This document shows, one piece after another, positions 1 through 8,950 of a DNA stretch of 64,000 nucleotides. Within the stretch, counting starts at the first letter, position 1, and every line of letters starts with the position of its first letter. The notes under the pieces were generated by a model. The model had not been told where the DNA came from. It saw only the letters and a list, made by a program, of their open reading frames with translations, and ran no database searches. The position numbers and the translations under genes are program-made. This stretch comes from Vibrio sp. qd031 (GTDB taxonomy: Bacteria > Pseudomonadota > Gammaproteobacteria > Enterobacterales > Vibrionaceae), in assembly GCF_002100145.1 (NCBI RefSeq), contig NZ_JXQD01000004.1, positions 1 through 64,000 on the forward strand, read 5' to 3'.

Positions 1-52
1 CCGATGGTAGTGTGGGGTTTCCCCATGTGAGAGTAGGACATCGCCAGGCTTC
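1..52 (+). rRNA. rrf: 5S ribosomal RNA, 3' end (partial)
   Basis: The first ~52 bases match the 3' third of gammaproteobacterial 5S rRNA as I remember it, ending in the conserved TAGGACATCGCCAGGC. The gene enters from outside the window, so this is the tail of an rRNA operon. A tRNA-Asp follows 70 bp later, a common distal tRNA in Vibrio rrn operons. The exact 3' end (51 or 52) is estimated. Confidence 0.9.
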
Positions 53-61
53 CAATTTATT

Positions 62-83
62 TTCACTTTTTTGAAAAGTGAAG
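62..83 (+). other. Spacer hairpin between 5S rRNA and tRNA-Asp
   Basis: A perfect 9-bp inverted repeat (TTCACTTTT / AAAAGTGAA) lies between the 5S end and the tRNA. It is not followed by a clean U-run, so I read it as a possible RNase processing stem in the rrn transcript. The role is inferred from its place only. Confidence 0.4.
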
Positions 84-124
84 ACAAAAAGTATGGACAC
101 TTGCGAAAGCGAGTACGCCACTGC

Positions 125-201
125 GGAGTGGTAGTTCAGTTGGTTAGAATACCGGCCTGTCACGCCGGGGGTCGCGGGTTCGAGTCCCGTCCACTCCGCC
201 A
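125..201 (+). tRNA. tRNA-Asp (anticodon GTC)
   Basis: A 77-nt cloverleaf with the 3' CCA encoded. The acceptor arms GGAGTGG and CCACTCC pair, the T-loop GGTTCGAGTCC is canonical, and the anticodon GTC sits at 159-161. The sequence is nearly the same as E. coli tRNA-Asp. It is probably the last gene of the rRNA operon whose 5S tail opens the window, since a strong terminator follows at once. Confidence 0.97.
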
Positions 202-211
202 CTTATACAAA

Positions 212-239
212 AACCCAGTACGAATGTGCTGGGTTTTTT
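212..239 (+). terminator. Terminator after tRNA-Asp / rrn operon
   Basis: An AACCCAG / CTGGGTT stem, extended inward by G-U pairing, is followed by six T. It sits 10 bp after the tRNA CCA end. Versions of the same hairpin open each later repeat unit (near 424, 633 and 788). Confidence 0.85.
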
Positions 240-280
240 GCTATTTGTCATTTGCTCATTCAATCAAGTATTTACGATGT

Positions 281-374
281 GCTACCGTTACGTTCCGCTA
301 TCGCGATACGGGCCGGTATCAGCGAAGTCAGGTCGATACCGGCCCGTTTGCGCACGCGCAAACGTACCGGTAGC
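281..374. repeat. 94-bp palindromic element, copy 1
   Basis: Two 40-bp arms flank a 14-bp spacer. The second arm is close to the reverse complement of the first: the first 14 and last 12 positions match apart from one base, while the arm centres differ. The outer 11-bp pair GGGCCGGTATC / GATACCGGCCC is perfect. Each arm is itself a quasi-palindrome (centres TATCGCGATA and CGTTTGCGC-AC-GCGCAAACG), so a cruciform or four-stem RNA fold is possible. Confidence 0.75.
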
Positions 375-489
375 GAATTTAACGACCATAAATCTGGTGA
401 ATAAAGCAGCTCTATGTTTAGAAGCCCAGCATGAAAGTGCTGGTTTTTGCTATTTGTCATTTGCGCATTCAATCAAGTATTTACGATGT

Positions 490-583
490 GCTACCGTTAC
501 GTTCCGCTGTCGCGAAACGGGACGGTATCAGCGAAGTCAGGTCGATACCGGCCCGTTTGTGCACGCGCAAACGTACCGGTAGT
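490..583. repeat. 94-bp palindromic element, copy 2
   Basis: Same layout and length as the copy at 281-374. Several arm-centre bases differ (for example GTCGCGAAAC for ATCGCGATAC), and the terminal base is T instead of C. Confidence 0.75.
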
Positions 584-698
584 GAATTTAACGACCATGA
601 TTCTGGTGAATAAAGCAGCTCTATGTTTAGAAGCCCAGTATGAAAGTGCTGGTTTTTGCTATTTGTCATTTGCTCATTCAATCAAGTATTTACGATTT

Positions 699-738
699 GC
701 TACCGTTACGTTCCGCTATCGCGATACGGGCCGGTAGC
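699..738. repeat. 40-bp collapsed palindromic element, copy 3
   Basis: Only one arm remains, still bounded by GCTACCG and CGGTAGC. Compared with copy 1, 54 bp are missing between two CCGGTA direct repeats. This is the product expected from slippage or recombination across a hairpin. Confidence 0.75.
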
Positions 739-855
739 GAATTTAACGACCATGAATCTGGTGAATTAAGCAGCTCTATGTTTAGAAGCCGAGTACGATT
801 GTGCTGGTTTTTTTGCTATTTGTCATTTGCTGATTCAATCAACTATTTACGATGT

Positions 856-949
856 GCTACCGTTACGCTCCGCTATCGCGAAACGGGATGGTATCAGCGA
901 AGTCAGGTCGATACCGGCCCGTTTGCGCACGCGCAAACGTACCGATAGC
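856..949. repeat. 94-bp palindromic element, copy 4
   Basis: Full-length copy ending in CGATAGC instead of CGGTAGC. The flanking tail then diverges, which marks the end of the array. From about 955 to the metA promoter at 1067 I see nothing recognisable. Confidence 0.7.
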
Positions 950-1066
950 AAAAATTAACTGGGCCAATACTTCATTATCTCATTCTCACGGCAAAAGATT
1001 CTTACAACACAAAAAGTCAGTCAGCGAAGCGCTATTTCTAACCAGTAACTTCTACTAAATTACGCC

Positions 1067-1095
1067 TCGACATTAATACCTTGATCATATAGATT
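1067..1095 (+). promoter_or_regulatory. Candidate sigma-70 promoter of metA
   Basis: TCGACA (1067-1072), a 17-bp spacer and TAGATT (1090-1095) predict a start near 1102. The MetJ-type boxes directly downstream would then cover the transcription start, a fitting place for repression. The -10 match is moderate. Confidence 0.5.
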
Positions 1096-1119
1096 GGAAG
1101 TATAGACGTCTAAACGCTT
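1096..1119 (+). promoter_or_regulatory. MetJ operator (three tandem 8-bp met boxes)
   Basis: A perfect met box AGACGTCT lies at 1104-1111. It is flanked in 8-bp register by GGAAGTAT (1096-1103) and AAACGCTT (1112-1119), each matching the consensus at 5 of 8 positions. MetJ with S-adenosylmethionine binds such tandem boxes and represses methionine genes, and metA begins 12 bp downstream. Confidence 0.75.
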
Positions 1120-1130
1120 ATAGGAAGAGC

Positions 1131-2072
1131 ATGCCGATTCGAATTCCAGACAAACTGCCCGCAGCTGAAACTCTGCAAAAAGAAAACATCTTTGTGATGA
1201 GCGAGTCTCGTGCATCTACACAGGAGATTCGTCCTTTACGAGTGCTGATCCTAAATTTAATGCCTAAGAAGATAGAGACTGAGACCCAGTTTCTTAGACT
1301 ACTGTCTAACAGTCCATTGCAGGTAGATGTAGAGCTACTGCGCATAGACAATCGACCTAGTAAAAATACACCTGAAGAGCATCTTGATACCTTTTATCGG
1401 CAATTTGAGGCAGTAAAGCAGCGTAACTTTGATGGACTCATTATTACCGGTGCACCACTTGGTTTGGTGCAGTTTGAGGACGTGCTTTATTGGGATCACT
1501 TACAAAGTATTATGGACTGGGCTAAAGACCATGTGACCTCTACATTGTATGTATGCTGGGCCGCGCAGGCTGGCTTAAAACTGCTTTACGATTTGCCTAA
1601 ACGTACTCGCAAGCAGAAGTTGTCTGGTGTCTACAATCATCAAATTCATGATCCGCACCATTCGTTGCTTCGAGGTTTTGACGATGAGTTCTTAGCGCCA
1701 CACTCACGTTATGCTGACTTCTCGCCAGAATATTTAGAAGAGCATACAGACCTCGATATTTTGGCAACCTCGGATATTGCCGGAGTTTACCTTGCCTCTA
1801 CTAAGGATAAACGTAATGTGTTCGTCACTGGGCACCCAGAATATGAGTCACACACACTACACTCAGAATACATTCGAGATGTAGGTGAAGGGATGGATCC
1901 CGATATTCCACTTAACTATTATCCAGATAATGATCCTAACAACACACCTAGAGCAAGTTGGAGAAGTCATGGTCATTTGCTATTTAGTAACTGGTTGAAT
2001 TACTGTGTTTACCAACAGACGCCTTACGATCTAGATCATTTTTCAGAAGAAAACTTTACCAAGGACGACTAG
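1131..2072 (+). CDS. metA: Homoserine O-succinyltransferase MetA
   Basis: Catalyses the first committed step of methionine synthesis, transferring an acyl group (succinyl in enteric bacteria) from CoA to homoserine in the cytoplasm. The 313-residue protein is close to the family length. The catalytic cysteine is C142 in YVCWAAQAG, and H235 and E237 lie in GHPEYES, at the positions known for E. coli MetA. The ATG follows AGGAAGAGC. Acyl preference (succinyl or acetyl) cannot be settled by eye; succinyl is assumed from the close resemblance to enteric MetA. MetJ-type boxes lie immediately upstream, and metH follows after 72 bp, so the two may be co-expressed. Confidence 0.95.
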   Translation: MPIRIPDKLPAAETLQKENIFVMSESRASTQEIRPLRVLILNLMPKKIETETQFLRLLSNSPLQVDVELLRIDNRPSKNTPEEHLDTFYRQFEAVKQRNFDGLIITGAPLGLVQFEDVLYWDHLQSIMDWAKDHVTSTLYVCWAAQAGLKLLYDLPKRTRKQKLSGVYNHQIHDPHHSLLRGFDDEFLAPHSRYADFSPEYLEEHTDLDILATSDIAGVYLASTKDKRNVFVTGHPEYESHTLHSEYIRDVGEGMDPDIPLNYYPDNDPNNTPRASWRSHGHLLFSNWLNYCVYQQTPYDLDHFSEENFTKDD

Positions 2073-2144
2073 ACCAAACTAAAAAACAAAAATGGTCAGC
2101 TCGATTCATGACAGACAAGTTTAACCTCAAGGACAAGCAGTACA

Positions 2145-5100
2145 GTGTTAGAACGTTCTATATTAGAAGCCGAACTTAAAAAACGCATCCACATAATTGA
2201 CGGTGGTATGGGAACAATGATCCAAGGGTACTCTCTTGAAGAAGAGGACTACCGTGGTGAGCGATTTGCGAATTGGCACAGTGACCTAAAGGGGAATAAT
2301 GATCTGCTGGTGTTAACACAACCGCAGATTATTAAGTCGATTCACAATCAGTACCTAGAAGCGGGTGCGGATATTCTTGAAACCAACACGTTTAATGCAA
2401 CAACCATTGCCATGGCCGATTACGACATGGAATCGTTAAGTGCAGAGATAAATATCGCTGCAGCAAGGTTAGCTCGAGAAGCTGCTGACGAGTGGACAGC
2501 CAAAACACCTCATAAGCCACGCTATGTTGCTGGTGTGCTAGGTCCAACCAACCGCACTTGCTCAATCTCTCCTGATGTGAACGATCCAGGCTTTCGTAAC
2601 GTCTCATTCGATGAGTTAGTTGAAGCTTATAGCGAATCAACAAGAGCGCTCATTGAAGGGGGTTCAGACCTAATTCTTATTGAGACTATCTTTGATACGT
2701 TAAACGCAAAAGCCTGTGCTTTTGCGGTTGATTCTGTATTTGAAGAAATCGGACGAAAACTCCCGGTAATGATTTCAGGAACCATTACCGATGCATCAGG
2801 GCGAACTCTATCTGGGCAGACCACAGAAGCTTTTTATAATGCGCTTAGGCACGTCGAGCCAATTTCATTCGGTCTAAACTGTGCTCTAGGGCCAGATGAA
2901 TTACGTCAATATGTAGAAGAGCTTTCTAGGATCAGTGAAACCTTTGTTTCTGCGCACCCTAATGCGGGTCTGCCTAATGCCTTCGGTGAATATGACCTAG
3001 AAGCGGAAGAAATGGCTTCTCACATCAAAGAGTGGGCTGAAGCTGGATTCTTGAACTTAGTGGGTGGCTGTTGTGGTACTACGCCTGAGCATATTAGACA
3101 GATGTGCGTCGCGGTAGAGCAAGTTGCACCAAGAGTACTTCCTGATATCAAAGTCGAATGTCGTTTATCAGGTCTAGAGCCACTAAGCATTGCCAAAGAG
3201 TCACTGTTCGTAAACGTTGGGGAAAGAACCAACGTAACGGGTTCGGCACGTTTTAAGCGATTGATTAAAGAAGAGTTGTACGATGAAGCCCTAGAGGTAG
3301 CGAGACAACAGGTAGAGAATGGCGCTCAGATCATCGATATCAACATGGATGAAGGAATGCTCGACGCTGAAGCGTGTATGGTGCGATTCCTTAACTTATG
3401 TGCGTCTGAGCCAGAGATTTCGAAAGTCCCTATCATGGTCGACTCCTCAAAGTGGGAAGTCATTGAAGCTGGCCTAAAGTGTATACAAGGCAAGGGCATC
3501 GTAAACTCAATTTCGCTTAAAGAAGGCAAGCAGAAATTTGTTGAACAGGCCAAATTGATACGCCGTTATGGTGCTGCCGTAATTGTTATGGCATTTGACG
3601 AAGTCGGGCAAGCTGACACCAGAGAGCGAAAACTAGAAATCTGTACAGAAGCCTATCGCGTGCTTGTTGATGAGGTTGGCTTTCCTCCTGAAGACATTAT
3701 ATTCGACCCTAACATTTTTGCGGTTGCGACAGGTATTGATGAGCATAACAATTACGCCGTCGATTTCATTGAAGCGGTTGCAGACATTAAACGAGACCTA
3801 CCCCATGCGATGATTTCAGGTGGTGTGTCCAATGTGTCTTTTTCGTTTAGAGGCAATAACTATGTCCGTGAAGCCATCCATGCCGTGTTCCTATACCACT
3901 GTTTTAAAAATGGTATGGACATGGGGATCGTTAACGCTGGGCAACTAGAAATCTATGACAATGTTCCTGAAAAGCTGCGCGAAGCGGTGGAAGATGTTGT
4001 GCTTAATAGACGTGATGATGGTACAGAGCGTCTACTCGATATTGCGGCAGAATACGCAGGTAAAGGTGTAGGTAAAGAAGATGATGCTGCTGCCCTGGAA
4101 TGGCGAGGGTGGGAAGTTGAAAAACGTCTAGAGCATGCACTCGTTAAAGGCATCACCGAGTTTATTGTTGAAGATACCGAAGAGGCACGAGCCAAAGCAA
4201 GCAAGCCACTCGAAGTGATCGAAGGCCCCTTGATGGATGGCATGAACGTCGTTGGTGATCTATTTGGTGAAGGCAAAATGTTCTTACCTCAAGTGGTTAA
4301 ATCTGCACGGGTAATGAAACAGGCTGTTGCCTACCTCGAACCCTACATTGATGCCGAGAAGCAAGCGGGCCAAACCAACGGTAAGATTCTGCTCGCAACC
4401 GTAAAAGGTGATGTGCACGATATCGGTAAAAATATCGTTGGTGTAGTACTTCAGTGTAATAACTACGAGATCATCGACTTGGGTGTGATGGTGCCATGTG
4501 AGAAAATATTAAAGGTTGCGAAGGAAGAAAAGGTCGACATCATCGGACTTTCTGGCCTGATCACTCCGTCGCTGGACGAAATGGTGCACGTGGCTAAAGA
4601 AATGGAGCGACAAGGCTTTGACTTACCGTTGCTAATAGGTGGTGCCACTACTTCTAAAGCTCACACTGCGGTTAAGATTGAGCAAAACTATTCTGAGCCA
4701 GTAGTGTATGTAAATAACGCCTCACGTGCAGTTGGCGTATGTTCCTCCTTACTCTCAAATGAACGTAAACCAGAGTTTGTGAAAAAGTTAGAGCTGGATT
4801 ATGACCGAGTTCGAGATCAGCATGCGAGAAAGAGACCCAAGTCTAAACCCGTTACACTTGAGGTAGCACGTCAAAATGCAGTGAACATAGATTGGCAAAG
4901 CTATCAACCACCCGTTCCAAACACCTTAGACCCCGTGGTCATTCAAGATATAGACATTGCGATATTGCGTGATTATATCGACTGGACTCCGTTCTTCATG
5001 ACCTGGAGTTTAATGGGTAAATATCCAGCGATATTGAACCATGAAGAAGTCGGCGAAGAAGCAAAACGCTTGTTTAAAGACGCAAATGACTGGTTAGATA

Positions 5101-5813
5101 AAATCGAAAAAGAAGGGCTACTTAAAGCCAGTGGTATGTGTCAATTGTTCCCCGCGAACCGTGTGGATGACGATATTGAGGTTTACACCGATGAAACTCG
5201 AACCGTAGTCGCCAAGACCCTGTTTAACCTTCGACAGCAAACAGAGAAGAAAAAAGGGGCGAACTATTGCATCAGTGACTACGTTGCCCCTAAATCGTCA
5301 GGTGTCGCAGACTATATTGGCGCGTTTGCGGTGACTGGCGGCATAGGTGAGCGTGACCTAGCCGACAGCTACAAAGCACAAGGTGATGATTATAATGCCA
5401 TTATGGTTCAAGCGGTTGCAGACCGATTAGCCGAAGCGTTTGCGGAGTACTTACATCAGCAAGTAAGAATTAAGCACTGGGGTTATGCAGCAGATGAAAA
5501 TCTGAGTAACGATGACCTTATCCGCGAAAAATACCAGGGCATTCGACCAGCACCGGGTTATCCAGCTAACCCTGAGCACACTGAAAAAGGGAGCTTATGG
5601 GAGCTGATGAATGTTGAGCAAACCATCGGTATGGAGTTGACGTCAAGCTACGCAATGTGGCCGGGTGCATCGGTCTCTGGCTGGTACTTCTCACATCCTG
5701 ACAGTCGATACTTTGCAGTTGCTCAAATTCAACAGGACCAATTAGAAAGCTATGCTAAGCGAAAAGGTTGGGATCTTGTTGAGGCTGAAAGGTGGTTAGG
5801 CCCTAATCTGTAA
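2145..5813 (+). CDS. metH: Cobalamin-dependent methionine synthase MetH
   Basis: Transfers a methyl group from 5-methyltetrahydrofolate through cobalamin to homocysteine, giving methionine. The 1222 residues carry all four modules: the homocysteine-binding barrel with zinc ligands (GLNCALGP near 245, [10 protein letters not shown] near 308), the pterin-binding barrel from about 350, the cobalamin domain with DVHDIGKN (axial histidine near 757), and the C-terminal reactivation domain with [12 protein letters not shown]. The start is GTG after AAGGA about 11 bp upstream; the N-terminus then aligns with E. coli MetH just before DGGMGTMIQ. No cobalamin riboswitch is visible upstream. Confidence 0.96.
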   Translation: MLERSILEAELKKRIHIIDGGMGTMIQGYSLEEEDYRGERFANWHSDLKGNNDLLVLTQPQIIKSIHNQYLEAGADILETNTFNATTIAMADYDMESLSAEINIAAARLAREAADEWTAKTPHKPRYVAGVLGPTNRTCSISPDVNDPGFRNVSFDELVEAYSESTRALIEGGSDLILIETIFDTLNAKACAFAVDSVFEEIGRKLPVMISGTITDASGRTLSGQTTEAFYNALRHVEPISFGLNCALGPDELRQYVEELSRISETFVSAHPNAGLPNAFGEYDLEAEEMASHIKEWAEAGFLNLVGGCCGTTPEHIRQMCVAVEQVAPRVLPDIKVECRLSGLEPLSIAKESLFVNVGERTNVTGSARFKRLIKEELYDEALEVARQQVENGAQIIDINMDEGMLDAEACMVRFLNLCASEPEISKVPIMVDSSKWEVIEAGLKCIQGKGIVNSISLKEGKQKFVEQAKLIRRYGAAVIVMAFDEVGQADTRERKLEICTEAYRVLVDEVGFPPEDIIFDPNIFAVATGIDEHNNYAVDFIEAVADIKRDLPHAMISGGVSNVSFSFRGNNYVREAIHAVFLYHCFKNGMDMGIVNAGQLEIYDNVPEKLREAVEDVVLNRRDDGTERLLDIAAEYAGKGVGKEDDAAALEWRGWEVEKRLEHALVKGITEFIVEDTEEARAKASKPLEVIEGPLMDGMNVVGDLFGEGKMFLPQVVKSARVMKQAVAYLEPYIDAEKQAGQTNGKILLATVKGDVHDIGKNIVGVVLQCNNYEIIDLGVMVPCEKILKVAKEEKVDIIGLSGLITPSLDEMVHVAKEMERQGFDLPLLIGGATTSKAHTAVKIEQNYSEPVVYVNNASRAVGVCSSLLSNERKPEFVKKLELDYDRVRDQHARKRPKSKPVTLEVARQNAVNIDWQSYQPPVPNTLDPVVIQDIDIAILRDYIDWTPFFMTWSLMGKYPAILNHEEVGEEAKRLFKDANDWLDKIEKEGLLKASGMCQLFPANRVDDDIEVYTDETRTVVAKTLFNLRQQTEKKKGANYCISDYVAPKSSGVADYIGAFAVTGGIGERDLADSYKAQGDDYNAIMVQAVADRLAEAFAEYLHQQVRIKHWGYAADENLSNDDLIREKYQGIRPAPGYPANPEHTEKGSLWELMNVEQTIGMELTSSYAMWPGASVSGWYFSHPDSRYFAVAQIQQDQLESYAKRKGWDLVEAERWLGPNL

Positions 5814-5817
5814 TAAA

Positions 5818-5849
5818 AAAAGAGCAGGTTATTACCTGCTCTTTTCAAT
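5818..5849. terminator. Bidirectional terminator between metH and lysC
   Basis: A perfect 12-bp stem (AAAAGAGCAGGT / ACCTGCTCTTTT) with a 4-base loop has A-rich and T-rich flanks. It can therefore end both metH on the plus strand and lysC on the minus strand. Confidence 0.85.
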
Positions 5850-5869
5850 TTTGTCTATTGTCGAATTAG

Positions 5870-7219
5870 CTACTCAAACAGTTCTCGGTGTAACTGTTGG
5901 ACCGCTAATCTCGCGTCGGACTCCGCCATCAAGAAACACAAGTTGTGATTACTTGCTCCATAGCAAATCATCCGTAAATTGTACTCTTCTAGAGTGCTAA
6001 ATATCTGCTTTGCCGTTCCACGTGCCTGACCCATATTATTACCGATCAATGCAACTAAACTTAGGTTATGTTCAATCTTAACAGAGCAAAGCTGCTCGAG
6101 TTCAGCTTGAGCCGCTGCAGGTAATTGCGGAGCACCACCGGCGGTATTTGTTTGATCCAGTGTGAGTGACACACTAACCTCGGATGTTGTGATCAAATCA
6201 ACGGATACTTTGTGCTTAGCCAATATTTGAAATACTTCGGCTAAAAACCCGTATGCTTGGTACATGTTGATGCTTTTGAGCGTAACCATCGTTTGGTTAC
6301 CACGCAAAGTTAGCGCACGAAAAAGCGGTGCGCTCGCAACGCGATCTCGAATCCATGTACCGCCTTGTTCTGGGGCTTTTGATGAGCCTACAAATACAGG
6401 GATATGATGACGTAGCGCTGGCAAAAGTGTTGAAGGGTGTAAAATTTTAGCGCCAAAGTTAGCCGCCTCTGACGCTTCACTAAAGCTGATTTCTGGTATC
6501 GGCTTCGCGGCAGGTGCAATTCGTGGATCGGTGGTGTAAATTCCAGGGACGTCGGTCCAGATTTCCAGACCCGCAGCATTAATGGCCTCAGCAATCAGTG
6601 CTGCACTGTAATCACTGCCACCACGGCCTAGCGTTGTTGTAGAGCCTTCTGAGTCTGAGCCTATAAACCCTTGTGTAATTACGACCGATTGCTCGCACAA
6701 TGGCGAAAGCAGCTTTTGGGCCTGCTCGCGGGTTTGTTCAAGGTCTGGCTCTGCACTGCCGAACAGTGAGTTTGTTTTCAATACATCTCTAATATCAAAT
6801 CGTACCGATTCGACACCATGCTCAACAAACACTTGAGTGAGAAGATGAGTAGACATTAACTCACCGCACGACACCAAATGATCGGTCAATTTCAAGTTGG
6901 GCTGTAAAGAGGCGGATTCCGCCGCTTGAGTGATGCTGAGGATGATCTCGTCTATTGATTCAGTAACGTCACCCGGCTGTTGCAACTGCTCGATCACTGC
7001 TACATGAATGGCGCGAATTTTTTCAATAATGCTGTTTCGCTCGTTAGGATCAGCAACGCCATTGGCAAGTTCAACAAGTAGGTTTGTCACACCAGAGCAA
7101 GCGCTGCTGACGACAAGTTTTGTATAGGGGTTGTTTTTTACAATGGCTGCACAACGGCTCATTGCTGTAAAATCGGCGACACTGGTTCCACCGAATTTAG
7201 CGACATTGAATGCGCTCAC
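5870..7219 (-). CDS. lysC: Lysine-sensitive aspartokinase III LysC
   Basis: Phosphorylates aspartate, the entry step to lysine, threonine, methionine and diaminopimelate. The 449-residue length equals that of E. coli LysC. The kinase motif KFGGTSV is at residues 8-14 and GRGGSDYSA at 198-206; the last ~150 residues form the ACT regulatory region that binds lysine. There is no homoserine dehydrogenase domain, which separates it from ThrA and MetL. The start is GTG with AGGAG 7 bp before it. A lysine riboswitch lies in the leader, so expression should fall when lysine is plentiful. Confidence 0.94.
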   Translation of the reverse strand: MSAFNVAKFGGTSVADFTAMSRCAAIVKNNPYTKLVVSSACSGVTNLLVELANGVADPNERNSIIEKIRAIHVAVIEQLQQPGDVTESIDEIILSITQAAESASLQPNLKLTDHLVSCGELMSTHLLTQVFVEHGVESVRFDIRDVLKTNSLFGSAEPDLEQTREQAQKLLSPLCEQSVVITQGFIGSDSEGSTTTLGRGGSDYSAALIAEAINAAGLEIWTDVPGIYTTDPRIAPAAKPIPEISFSEASEAANFGAKILHPSTLLPALRHHIPVFVGSSKAPEQGGTWIRDRVASAPLFRALTLRGNQTMVTLKSINMYQAYGFLAEVFQILAKHKVSVDLITTSEVSVSLTLDQTNTAGGAPQLPAAAQAELEQLCSVKIEHNLSLVALIGNNMGQARGTAKQIFSTLEEYNLRMICYGASNHNLCFLMAESDARLAVQQLHRELFE

Positions 7220-7294
7220 GCGAATCTCCTAATTCCTTTAGACATAGCTATGTTAATGTTTATGCAGAGAAAAGGAGCGTGGGAGTCACGTAGA

Positions 7295-7466
7295 TTCTTA
7301 GAAGCTCATCGCTCTTTAGGTCGAGCGACAGTTGCTAGGATTCAACCTAAACACCCGATATCGACTTTCCCCAAAATCAACACCTCGGCACTGCTCCCCC
7401 TGAGTAATTTGTCTTGGAGTGGGGCTCCACAAACTACCTACCTGGGCAATGCTCCTCTTCTGCATT
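7295..7466 (-). promoter_or_regulatory. Lysine riboswitch (L box) in the lysC leader
   Basis: Read on the minus strand, the leader has the conserved L-box blocks in order: AGAAGAGG, AGCATTGCCCAGGTAG, GTGGAGCC, CAGGGGGAGCAGTGCCGAGG and TTGAATCC, closing with GCTTCT that can pair with the opening AGAAG to form helix P1. The region is otherwise gene-free (7220-7631). I see no strong intrinsic terminator before lysC; CTCCT near 7275 could pair with the AGGAG Shine-Dalgarno, so translational control looks more likely. Boundaries are approximate. Confidence 0.9.
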
Positions 7467-7476
7467 TGATGTCTTC

Positions 7477-7505
7477 ATTGAACTTGCTCTGCATAATTAT
7501 GTCAA
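7477..7505 (-). promoter_or_regulatory. Candidate promoter of lysC
   Basis: On the minus strand a perfect TTGACA (7505-7500), a 17-bp spacer and TTCAAT (7482-7477) place the transcript start near 7470. This is just before the first conserved base of the lysine riboswitch, which supports both calls. Confidence 0.65.
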
Positions 7506-7631
7506 TGCTGATCCGCCTGAATTTGCAAATAATTTCAAAATATGATGTGGTATGACCACTACTAGAGTCGTATAGAAATTCAGCGACCAACTTTTTACCC
7601 TTAACTTACCCAACGTGAAATAGGAAATGTT

Positions 7632-8747
7632 ATGCACATAGAGAGCTTCTATCCTCCAAAGCGAACCCTCATGGGCCCTGGACCATCAGACATATCCCCT
7701 CGAGTACTTCAATCTTTGAGTCGTCCAACTGTGGGACACCTTGATCCCCTTTTTATAAAGATGATGGATGAAGTGAAGTCGTTACTGCAATATGCCTTTC
7801 AAACCAAAAACGAATTTACCATTGCTGTTTCTGCACCTGGGAGTGCAGGGATGGAGACCTGCTTTGTCAATTTAATAGAGCCAGGGGACAAAGTGATAGT
7901 CTGTCGAAATGGGGTGTTTGGCGAAAGGATGCGTGAAAATGTAGTTCGAGTTGGCGCGGAAGCGATCCTAGTCGACAACGAATGGGGTGAGCCGGTTGAC
8001 CCACATGCTGTTGAGCAGGCACTACAAAAAAATCCAGGAGTAAAAGCCGTGGCCTTTGTTCATGCCGAGACCTCGACAGGGGCACTCAGTGATGCTAAAT
8101 CTATTGCCGCTATAGCGCGAAAGTTTGGCGCGTTGAGCATTGTTGATGCGGTGACGTCGTTAGGTGGCGTTCCACTGTTGGTGGACGAGTGGGGGCTTGA
8201 TGCTGTCTATTCTGGTAGTCAAAAATGTCTCTCTTGTGTGCCGGGTTTATCACCGGTTACCTTTTCGCCCAAAGCCGTTGAGGTAATGAGTCAAAGAAAA
8301 ACACCCGTTCAAAGTTGGTTTCTAGACCAAAGTTTAGTATTAGCGTACTGGAGTGGGCAGGGCAAGCGCAGCTATCACCATACTGCGCCGGTTAACAGTC
8401 TTTATGCGCTTCATGAAGCGTTACTATTATTGCACACCGAAGGCTTAGAAAATGCGTGGCAGAGACACAGCGATATGCATGAGAAGCTCAAGAAAGAGCT
8501 TGAAACACTTGGTATAGAGTTTGTCGTGGATGAAGATCACCGATTGCCTCAGCTCAACACAGTGAAGATCCCTGCTGGCGTCGATGATGCTCAAGTAAGA
8601 AACCAGTTGCTCCAGCAATTTAACTTAGAAGTGGGCGCTGGTCTTGGAAAGTTTTCCGGCAATGCATGGCGGATTGGCCTAATGGGTTATGGCGCTCGAG
8701 AAGAGAATATTGCATTGTGCATTCAAGCTTTGCGCGAAGTCTTATAG
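7632..8747 (+). CDS. Class V PLP aminotransferase (alanine/serine-glyoxylate type)
   Basis: A fold-type I PLP enzyme of 371 residues in the class V family that includes alanine-glyoxylate and serine-pyruvate aminotransferases. The start region has the family signature GPGPSD. The Schiff-base lysine is probably K198 in SGSQKCL, and the cofactor aspartate lies in SIVDAVTSLGG. The substrate cannot be told from sequence: glyoxylate with alanine or serine is the family norm, and 2-aminoethylphosphonate or phosphoserine enzymes are more distant. The ATG at 7632 follows AGGAA. It is divergent from lysC and appears to be its own transcription unit. Confidence 0.8.
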   Translation: MHIESFYPPKRTLMGPGPSDISPRVLQSLSRPTVGHLDPLFIKMMDEVKSLLQYAFQTKNEFTIAVSAPGSAGMETCFVNLIEPGDKVIVCRNGVFGERMRENVVRVGAEAILVDNEWGEPVDPHAVEQALQKNPGVKAVAFVHAETSTGALSDAKSIAAIARKFGALSIVDAVTSLGGVPLLVDEWGLDAVYSGSQKCLSCVPGLSPVTFSPKAVEVMSQRKTPVQSWFLDQSLVLAYWSGQGKRSYHHTAPVNSLYALHEALLLLHTEGLENAWQRHSDMHEKLKKELETLGIEFVVDEDHRLPQLNTVKIPAGVDDAQVRNQLLQQFNLEVGAGLGKFSGNAWRIGLMGYGAREENIALCIQALREVL

Positions 8748-8923
8748 CAATCGAAGTAATTAATTGGTCAGAAATTTGTGACAGAGAAATTGCTGCGAAC
8801 AAGGCAAAGATTGACGTAGGCAACTGTTCTAACTACAAAATCTTTAACGCCGTTGTCAGTGATTTTAACGATCAAGAATGGTCAGGTAATTGCTTTGGTT
8901 GGTATTACCCAAATAAAGACTAT

Positions 8924-8950
8924 AAAGGAGCCCATAATGGCTCCTTTTTT
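8924..8950. terminator. Bidirectional terminator between aminotransferase and pglL
   Basis: A 9-bp stem (AAAGGAGCC / GGCTCCTTT) with a CATAAT loop is followed by T on the plus strand and preceded by A on the other side. It touches the stop codon of the minus-strand gene. The rest of the 8748-8923 gap shows no gene I can support. Confidence 0.8.

Larger units (their letters stand above)
212..955 (+). repeat. Tandem array of four ~210-bp palindrome-bearing units
   Basis: Four direct repeats start near 212, 424, 633 and 788. Each holds a terminator-like hairpin ending in a T-run, a conserved linker (TATTTGTCATTTG...), a 94-bp palindromic element starting GCTACCG and ending CGGTAGC, and a tail ending in CTCTATGTTTAGAAG. 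Start spacings are about 211, 209 and 155 bp; the third unit is short because its palindromic element is only 40 bp. The open frames across this region (71 to about 950) exist only because the repeat lacks stops in some frames; none has a ribosome binding site or a recognisable product. I know no named Vibrio repeat that matches. Confidence 0.85.

Noticed and set aside
71..1058. Several 60-118 codon open frames across the repeat array after tRNA-Asp.
   Set aside because: They recur because the repeat unit lacks stops in some frames, run through the tRNA and hairpins on both strands, and have no ribosome binding sites or recognisable domains.
7250..7555. A 101-codon plus-strand frame upstream of the aminotransferase.
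   Set aside because: It runs antisense through the lysine riboswitch and lysC promoter; the conserved blocks explain the sequence and the frame has no Shine-Dalgarno.
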